From Deltaproteobacteria bacterium (GTDB lineage Bacteria > Desulfobacterota > Desulfarculia > Adiutricales > JAGVGV01), in the NCBI GenBank assembly GCA_020056895.1, contig JAGVGV010000647.1, forward strand, positions 1 through 6,075: a stretch of 6,075 nucleotides of DNA, written 5' to 3'. Below are positions 1-4,469 of this stretch, piece after piece. Numbering within the stretch: position 1 is the first letter of the stretch; each line of letters opens with the position of its first letter. Made by a program: the position numbers and the translations under genes. Under the pieces are notes generated by a model. The model did not search any database. It worked only from the letters and a program-made list of their open reading frames with translations, and was not told the origin of the DNA.

Positions 1-1
1 C

Positions 2-64
2 CTGGGCGGCCGGTCCCAGGCCACCCGATACGAACTCGACCCAAGGTTTTTGAAAAGGGAATAA
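2..64 (+). CDS. C-terminal end of an upstream gene, possibly a winged-helix protein (partial)
   Basis: Reading from base 2, this frame gives 20 residues and stops at TAA 62-64. The end contains GRSQATRYELDP. A Gly-Arg-x-x-x-Thr-Arg-Tyr-x-Leu pattern is typical of the final beta wing of winged-helix domains, as at the C-terminus of Fic-family and AlbA/RecG-like regulators. That resemblance is from family knowledge; the product cannot be named from 20 residues. The other two forward frames give less protein-like sequence (one stops at TGA 51-53, the other runs to TAA 158-160). The next gene starts 213 bases later behind its own promoter signals, so the two need not share a transcript. Confidence 0.45.
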   Translation: MGGRSQATRYELDPRFLKRE

Positions 65-81
65 CCGTTTCCTCCGTTCGA

Positions 82-112
82 GTCCGGACCCGCCGGTTCC
101 CAGGTCCGGACC
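82..112. repeat. Duplicated palindrome GTCCGGACC; candidate activator site or hairpin
   Basis: GTCCGGACC occurs at 82-90 and 104-112, exactly 22 bp apart (about two helical turns). The core GTCCGGAC is itself a perfect palindrome, and the second copy extends to GGTCCGGACC (103-112). Because each copy is self-complementary, 82-90 can also pair with 103-111 as a 9-bp stem with a 12-base loop. There are two readings. It may be a tandem operator for an enhancer-binding activator about 110-140 bp upstream of the sigma-54 start, which is the usual distance. Or it may be a hairpin that ends the upstream transcript, although only a broken T stretch follows. The spacing and symmetry are seen; the function is inferred. 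Confidence 0.45.
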
Positions 113-194
113 AATGTTTGAATTTGTCATCCATCTTCCCGTCAAGATTCAGGAATTAACAAACTTTTCCGTCGGATTTAACTTTTTTCCCGGC

Positions 195-210
195 TGGCCC
201 GGCCTTTGCT
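195..210 (+). promoter_or_regulatory. Sigma-54 (RpoN) type -24/-12 promoter
   Basis: TGGCCC-N5-TTGCT matches the sigma-54 consensus TGGCAC-N5-TTGCW at all but one specified base. The invariant GG (196-197) and GC (208-209) are separated by exactly ten bases. A T-rich stretch (182-188) lies just upstream. Transcription would start near 221, giving a leader of about 57 bases before the ATG at 278. Sigma-54 promoters need an AAA+ enhancer-binding protein, and the duplicated palindrome at 82-112 lies at a suitable distance. I saw no sigma-70 promoter of similar quality in this gap, though TATAAA at 249-254 could be a weak -10. Confidence 0.6.
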
Positions 211-277
211 CACATACCACGCGATTCATCACCCATGGCGCCGCGATTTATAAAAAAGCGGCGGGAGAGGACCGGCC

Positions 278-1597
278 ATGCCCGAATATTTTAAGGCCTC
301 GCGTTTCAACGTCGTCGTGGATCTCCCCCAATCCCGAGTCGGCCTGTTCAACACCCTCAGCCGAGCCCTGGCCGTTCTGCCGGCGGCGGACTGGGAAAAC
401 AGCCTGTTCGGGCCGGCGCCATCCCGCGAAGCGGTGGCGGAACTGTTCATCCAAGGGTTTCTGGTGGAAATGAGCCGCGACGAGGATCAGGTTCTGGCCC
501 ATGCCCGGACCAGCCAGGCCTATGATTGTTCGTCCCGCCGGTACCTGATCCGGTTCAGAGAAGACCGGGGCTGGGCGGCTCCGGGGTACCGGCCGGATGG
601 ATACCCCCGGGAAATGACCCTTCGCGGGGCCCGCTTCGTTCTTGATTTTTTCCTGGAGGATCTGGAAGCCCACCGGCCTCGATCCGCCTGCCTGGACCTG
701 TTGGGATTGGAGCCGGCCCGCAGCGCGGAAGCGGCGGTTTTTCTGGCCGAAAGCCTGGCCAGCCATTGCCGGGGGAGCGGCATCCGGTTCACTTGCCGGA
801 TGAACGGGCTGGCCGGAGCCATCCCTCCGGAGGTCGTCGAAGCCCTTCGGCTCAACGGCCTGGATCAGGTGCGGCTGGTGGTTTCGGGGGGCGGCGGTCG
901 AAGCGATCTTCAGGCGTCGGCGGCGCGGGCCGAAAAGACCCTTCGATCACTACCCGCCGGCCTTGAGGTGACGCTGTTGGGTTTGTATCCACCCGATAAA
1001 GACGCCGGCGTCCGGGTAATGGAGCTTCTTGGCCACCTTGCCCCGGTCGCCAACGATCGGCCCGTACACGTGGTTTTGGGGACGGATGGGTCGGAATCCA
1101 ATGGACCCTGGCGGTTCAGAGTCTGCCCCGCCCTGCCGGAATGCCTGGGCGATGATGACGATGAACGCCTGGAACGCCTGGAAAACCACGCCCGGGGACT
1201 GGGATTTGAATCCCCTTCCGGGCCGCCGGACCACTTCTGCCCCGTGGGACGGCGAAAAGACCTGGGCGTGGGGCCGGACGGACGGCTTTGGGCCTGTCCG
1301 ACGGGTCTGAGGATCGCCGAATTGAAACTGGGGCACGTTCGCCAGGGAGTGGATTTTCGAAAAGAGGCGGCCTTCATGGCCCGGCCCCTGCCCGAGGAAT
1401 GCCGGAAACTCTGCCCCTACGGCCCCCTGTGCGACGGCGGGTGCCGCCTGCGGGCCGCCACGAGGCTGGGTGGTCTGGATTTCGTCCATTGTCCCCGGAA
1501 ACGGTTGGAACGCCGGGTTCGGGAATACGTTCTGGACGAAGCCGGTAAGCTCGCCGATCCCATGGCATCCGGCCGACCGGACCCGAACCGGCCCTGA
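278..1597 (+). CDS. SPASM-domain protein with degenerate radical SAM core (putative peptide-maturase pseudoenzyme)
   Basis: The product is 439 aa. The ATG at 278 follows a good ribosome site (GGGAGAGG, 263-270). Residues about 1-90 resemble the N-terminus of radical SAM/SPASM peptide maturases (short strands, then FNTLSRALAVL and a later FIQGFLVE). The radical SAM core should follow, but where CX3CX2C is expected the residues are R97, A101 and Y104 (D-R-GWA-A-PG-Y). A relic of the GGEP motif survives as GLEP (143-146). The C-terminal SPASM domain is complete: C321-X13-G-X4-C340, then C375, C379, C385, C389 and C405, able to bind auxiliary Fe-S clusters. Its first CX2C is CX3C here. The protein therefore probably binds Fe-S but cannot cleave SAM by the normal route. 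It may be a scaffold or electron-transfer partner of an active maturase, as suggested for the separate SPASM proteins of GeoRSP-type systems (recalled, not searched). No partner enzyme or substrate peptide is visible here. It is likely cytoplasmic and sigma-54 controlled. Confidence 0.75.
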   Translation: MPEYFKASRFNVVVDLPQSRVGLFNTLSRALAVLPAADWENSLFGPAPSREAVAELFIQGFLVEMSRDEDQVLAHARTSQAYDCSSRRYLIRFREDRGWAAPGYRPDGYPREMTLRGARFVLDFFLEDLEAHRPRSACLDLLGLEPARSAEAAVFLAESLASHCRGSGIRFTCRMNGLAGAIPPEVVEALRLNGLDQVRLVVSGGGGRSDLQASAARAEKTLRSLPAGLEVTLLGLYPPDKDAGVRVMELLGHLAPVANDRPVHVVLGTDGSESNGPWRFRVCPALPECLGDDDDERLERLENHARGLGFESPSGPPDHFCPVGRRKDLGVGPDGRLWACPTGLRIAELKLGHVRQGVDFRKEAAFMARPLPEECRKLCPYGPLCDGGCRLRAATRLGGLDFVHCPRKRLERRVREYVLDEAGKLADPMASGRPDPNRP

Positions 1598-1654
1598 ATA
1601 TAGATTTTCGTGCATTTCACTCGGCCAGGCCGGCGGGGAGCTTCCATTCCAAAA

Positions 1655-1696
1655 GGGACCCCGACCCGGCCGTCCCGCCGGTCCCCCTCGTTTTTT
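1655..1696 (+). terminator. Possible intrinsic terminator after the SPASM gene
   Basis: A GC-rich hairpin is followed by six T residues (1691-1696). Two foldings compete. GGGACC (1655-1660) can pair with GGTCCC (1680-1685). Alternatively GACCCGGC (1663-1670) can pair with GCCGGTC (1677-1683), with one bulged C and a 6-base loop. In both, 5-7 bases separate the stem from the T run, which is longer than ideal. Its place 58 bases after the stop and before the separate cdd gene supports a terminator role. Confidence 0.45.
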
Positions 1697-1777
1697 GGAC
1701 GTGTTCCCCCCTGGTTCGTGTTATCCTTATTCCTCCAGGGATGGCGGCGGCCCTCGCGGCCTCCCATCCGGAGGCGC

Positions 1778-2236
1778 ATGTTGGACGAACGAACCATCGA
1801 GGAAATGATCCGGACCGCGAAACAGGCCATGACTCGGGCCTATACCCCCGTCAGCGGCTTTCCCGTGGGCGCGGCGCTGTTGACACCCGGCCAAGCCGTT
1901 TACCCGGGGTGCAACACGGAAAGCATCATCGCGGGCTTGGGCGCCTGCGCCGAACGGAGCGCGGTGGATCACGCCGTTATTCACGGTGAAACCGCCTTCA
2001 CGGCCGTGCTGGTGGCCAGCCGAAGCATCCGGCCGTTGTACCCCTGCGGCGCCTGCCGTCAATACCTGTTCGAATTCGCCGACGATCCCGAAACATTCAT
2101 GGTGTATGCCCTGGGCGCCGACGGACGGCTGGAAGCCCAACGGTTGGTGGACCTTCTTCCCCAGGGGTTCGGCCCCCGCGAAAAGGCGGCGGCCGACGGC
2201 CAGGGGCTTGACGGCTTTGGCGCTAAAAAGGTATAG
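1778..2236 (+). CDS. cdd: Cytidine deaminase
   Basis: The product is 152 aa, slightly longer than the usual 130-140 aa of the homotetrameric class. It hydrolyses cytidine and deoxycytidine to uridine and deoxyuridine plus ammonia, in cytoplasmic pyrimidine salvage. The family landmarks are in order: YTPVSGFPVGAAL (22-34), the nucleoside-binding N46-T-E48, the zinc and catalytic motif C57-A-E59 (Glu59 as proton shuttle), the second zinc motif P89-C90-G-A-C93-R-Q, and LLPQGFGP (126-133). The NxE segment reads NTES rather than the common N[VI]EN. The ATG at 1778 was chosen because GGAGG (1770-1774) precedes it and homology begins right after it; the spacing is only three bases, so TTG at 1781 is a possible alternative. 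The open frame extends upstream to 1610 with no family-like sequence. It is probably separate from the SPASM gene, given the possible terminator between them. The last 19 residues are Gly/Ala/Lys-rich and probably disordered. Confidence 0.93.
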   Translation: MLDERTIEEMIRTAKQAMTRAYTPVSGFPVGAALLTPGQAVYPGCNTESIIAGLGACAERSAVDHAVIHGETAFTAVLVASRSIRPLYPCGACRQYLFEFADDPETFMVYALGADGRLEAQRLVDLLPQGFGPREKAAADGQGLDGFGAKKV

Positions 2237-2237
2237 A
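2208..2237 (+). promoter_or_regulatory. Sigma-70-like promoter overlapping the end of cdd, candidate for purB
   Basis: TTGACG (2208-2213, five of six consensus bases) and TATAGA (2232-2237, four of six) are separated by 18 bases. Transcription would begin near 2244, giving purB a leader of about 190 bases (to 2434). I see no clear riboswitch, strong hairpin or T-run in that leader. It contains several CCGGAC repeats and a 29-codon ORF whose ATG would lie just upstream of the predicted start site. purB may also be read through from cdd. Confidence 0.4.
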
Positions 2238-2434
2238 TGCTCCTTCGCGAACCGGACCCGAAAGGGCGTATCCCGGACCTATGGTCGCGGGATTTTCCGG
2301 GTTTGAATCCGGACGAAAACGGGTAGACCGGCCCGAAGGTGAAAGCGCGGCCCGGCTGGGAAAAAGCCATCCGGCGTTCACCCCATTTGTCGGTCTTCGG
2401 TTCGCATGGAACCACGGCGGGGAGGCAGCCTGTT

Positions 2435-3754
2435 ATGATTGAACGATACACGCGGCCCGAAATGGGCGCCTTGTGGACCAACCAGGCCAAGTACCAGGCC
2501 TGGCTGGACGTGGAATTGGCCGTGGCCGAGGCCATGGCCGAAGAGGGTTTGGTCCCCGCCGAAGCCGTGGCCGAGATTCGGTCCAAAGCCGCTTTTTCGG
2601 CCGACCGGATCGACGAGATCGAAGCCGACATCCGGCACGACGTGATCGCCTTTCTGACCAACATCGAGGAAAACGTGGGGCCGGTCTCCCGGTACCTGCA
2701 CCTGGGCCTGACCTCATCGGACGTGCTCGATACCGCCAACGCCCTGTTGTTCACGAAAGCCGCGGACATGATTCTGGCCGGCTTGGCCCGGCTGCTCGAT
2801 GCTTTGGAACAAAGGGCTTGGGAACACAAGGACACGGTGATGATCGGCCGGTCCCACGGAATCCATGCCGAACCCATCACCTTCGGCTTCAAACTGGCCG
2901 TGTGGCACGCCGAAATGCAACGGAACCGGGACCGGCTGATCCGGGCAAGGGAAACCATGGCGTACGGCAAAATTTCCGGAGCCGTGGGCACCTTCGCCAA
3001 CGTATCCCCCCAGATCGAAGCCAAGGCCCTGGCCCGGTTGGGCCTCAAGCCCGCGCCCGCTTCCACCCAGATCATCCAGCGGGACCGCTACGCCGAATTC
3101 TTCGCCGCCCTGGCCATTCTGGCCGGCACCTTGGAAAAAATGGCGGTCGAAATCCGGCATTTGCAAAGAACCGAAGTGGGCGAGGCCGAAGAGGCCTTCG
3201 GGCGGAAGCAAAAAGGCTCGTCCTCCATGCCCCACAAGCGGAATCCGGTTCTTTCCGAAAACATTTCGGGCCTGGCTCGGGTGGTCCGGACCAATGCCCT
3301 GGCCGCCATGGAAAACATGGCCCTGTGGCACGAACGGGATATCAGCCATTCCTCGGTGGAACGGGTGATCGGGCCGGATTCCACCATTCTGGCCGATTTC
3401 ATGGTGGCCCGTATGACCGGGTTGATCGCCAACCTGGTGGTGTATCCGGACCGGATGAAGGCCAATCTGGAAAAATCCGGCGGCCTCTTTTTTTCCCAAC
3501 AGGTGCTGTTGGCGCTGACCCAAAAAGGCTTGATCCGGGACCAGGCGTACCGGCTGGTTCAACGAAACGCCATGCGGGCCTGGAGCGAAGGTCTGGATTT
3601 CAAAGCTCTGCTTCTGGCCGATGCTGAGGTCCGGAATCATTTGTCCGAATCGGACATCGATGAATTGTTCAATCTGGACTATCATCTGAAGCATGTACCG
3701 ACCATTCTGTCCCGTGTTTTTGGTGGATCACGGGCGAAATCAGTTGATTCTTGA
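2435..3754 (+). CDS. purB: Adenylosuccinate lyase
   Basis: The product is 439 aa, the standard length for the bacterial PurB of the fumarase/aspartase superfamily. It acts twice in purine synthesis: SAICAR to AICAR plus fumarate, and adenylosuccinate to AMP plus fumarate. It is a cytoplasmic homotetramer with active sites shared between subunits. Visible landmarks are the start MIERYTRPEM, RHDV with His68, LGLTSSD (90-96), GRSHGIHAEP with His141, and the signature loop GSSSMPHKRNP (261-271) with the catalytic Ser at 262/263. His68, His141 and Ser262 fall at the same numbers as in the Bacillus subtilis enzyme as I recall it. The ATG at 2435 was chosen over an in-frame GTG at 2339: GGGGAGG (2419-2425) lies nine bases before it and the 32 extra codons are not PurB-like. 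All key residues are intact. The possible promoter of the next gene overlaps its last codons. Confidence 0.97.
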   Translation: MIERYTRPEMGALWTNQAKYQAWLDVELAVAEAMAEEGLVPAEAVAEIRSKAAFSADRIDEIEADIRHDVIAFLTNIEENVGPVSRYLHLGLTSSDVLDTANALLFTKAADMILAGLARLLDALEQRAWEHKDTVMIGRSHGIHAEPITFGFKLAVWHAEMQRNRDRLIRARETMAYGKISGAVGTFANVSPQIEAKALARLGLKPAPASTQIIQRDRYAEFFAALAILAGTLEKMAVEIRHLQRTEVGEAEEAFGRKQKGSSSMPHKRNPVLSENISGLARVVRTNALAAMENMALWHERDISHSSVERVIGPDSTILADFMVARMTGLIANLVVYPDRMKANLEKSGGLFFSQQVLLALTQKGLIRDQAYRLVQRNAMRAWSEGLDFKALLLADAEVRNHLSESDIDELFNLDYHLKHVPTILSRVFGGSRAKSVDS

Positions 3755-3772
3755 AAGAAAATGAAGTATATA
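3744..3772 (+). promoter_or_regulatory. Sigma-70-like promoter for the lipoprotein-transpeptidase pair
   Basis: TTGATT (3744-3749) and TATATA (3767-3772) are 17 bases apart, each matching four of six consensus bases. They sit in a conspicuous AT-rich island (3744-3782) amid GC-rich sequence. Transcription would start near 3779, downstream of the ATG at 3761. This argues that the lipoprotein starts at the ATG at 3806. The -35 lies in the last codons of purB. Confidence 0.4.
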
Positions 3773-3805
3773 TGCATTAATGCCGAAGAAGGGACGAATG
3801 GTGGG

Positions 3806-4459
3806 ATGGGGTTATTGGGATGGTTCCGCGGCGGGTCGGTCCGCGGTCGGTTCATTTTGCGCCGGTGGCTAGGGTTCGCCGCTATCTGGGCGATCCTTCT
3901 GGCCGCCTGTTCCGCCCATATGCCGCCGGAATCCAACCGTCGATCGGCGTTTGACCTGGAATACCAGACCGTTCTGGAGGGATGGACCGCTCAGACCACG
4001 GTCTACCAAAATCTGGACAACACCTTGTACGTGGCCGCGACGTATAAGTCGCCGGCGTTCCGCGAAGCTTATACCCGCAAATACGCGCGGGACTACAAAC
4101 TCACGCCGGATGATGCCCGGCGGATGCAGGTGGATCAACGGACCGTGGCGGCCGGGTATCACGAATTCATCGTGGCCGTGGCCGCGCCGGACAAGCGCGA
4201 TCTGGACATCATGAGCCGGAAATCGCCGTGGCGGGTGTACCTGGAAGGGGCCGGCCCGGCTCCCATTGAACCCTTCGAGGTTCGGCCCGTGGCCAAGGAT
4301 GCCCGGATGGAATCCTTCTTCCCTTACATCACTCCCTGGACCCGGGTCTATCAGGTGCGGTTCGTCGCTTCGGGACCCGATCCGGCCCAACGTGAGCTCA
4401 ACTTGGTGATCACGGGCGTGCTGGGAACGGCGCGGCTCGTGTACCGTGCGGCTCACTGA
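3806..4459 (+). CDS. Putative outer-membrane lipoprotein of unknown function
   Basis: The product is 217 aa; I do not recognise the family. It begins with a lipoprotein signal: an Arg-rich n-region (R8, R13, R15, R19, R20), a hydrophobic stretch WLGFAAIWAILL, and a lipobox L32-A-A-C35. Cys35 would be lipidated, and the next residue is Ser, not Asp, favouring Lol transport to the outer membrane by the E. coli rule. The mature part has no other Cys and no membrane segment. It alternates strand-like segments with a charged helical region (about 79-108) and contains an aromatic stretch, FFPYITPWTRVYQVRF (about 167-182). The frame is open from ATG 3761, which would add 15 residues. I prefer 3806 because those codons are AT-rich, 3761 lacks a ribosome site and overlaps a promoter-like element, and AAGGG (3789-3793) precedes 3806. 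The transpeptidase follows at once, so a cell-envelope role is plausible. Confidence 0.75.
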   Translation: MGLLGWFRGGSVRGRFILRRWLGFAAIWAILLAACSAHMPPESNRRSAFDLEYQTVLEGWTAQTTVYQNLDNTLYVAATYKSPAFREAYTRKYARDYKLTPDDARRMQVDQRTVAAGYHEFIVAVAAPDKRDLDIMSRKSPWRVYLEGAGPAPIEPFEVRPVAKDARMESFFPYITPWTRVYQVRFVASGPDPAQRELNLVITGVLGTARLVYRAAH

Positions 4460-4469
4460 GGTTCCGAAC

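Noticed and set aside
1..20. Hairpin CCTGGG...CCCAGG at the window start
   Set aside because: A 6-bp stem inside the likely coding end of the upstream gene with no T-run after it; probably chance in GC-rich DNA.
225..254. Sigma-70 reading of TTCATC...TATAAA before the SPASM gene
   Set aside because: The -35 is poor, and the start near 261 would leave the ribosome site at the very 5' end; the sigma-54 element is a much better match.
278..1597. Calling the SPASM gene an active radical SAM enzyme
   Set aside because: No CX3CX2C motif exists anywhere in the translated protein; the remaining cysteines belong to the SPASM set or are isolated.
2339..2434. GTG start giving purB 32 extra residues
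   Set aside because: No ribosome site for it, and the added residues do not resemble PurB; ATG 2435 has a strong ribosome site and begins with the conserved MIERYTRPEM.
2059..3075. 338-codon minus-strand open frame
   Set aside because: It lies antisense to cdd and purB, which are both certain; long reverse frames are common in GC-rich coding DNA. The product shows no domain.
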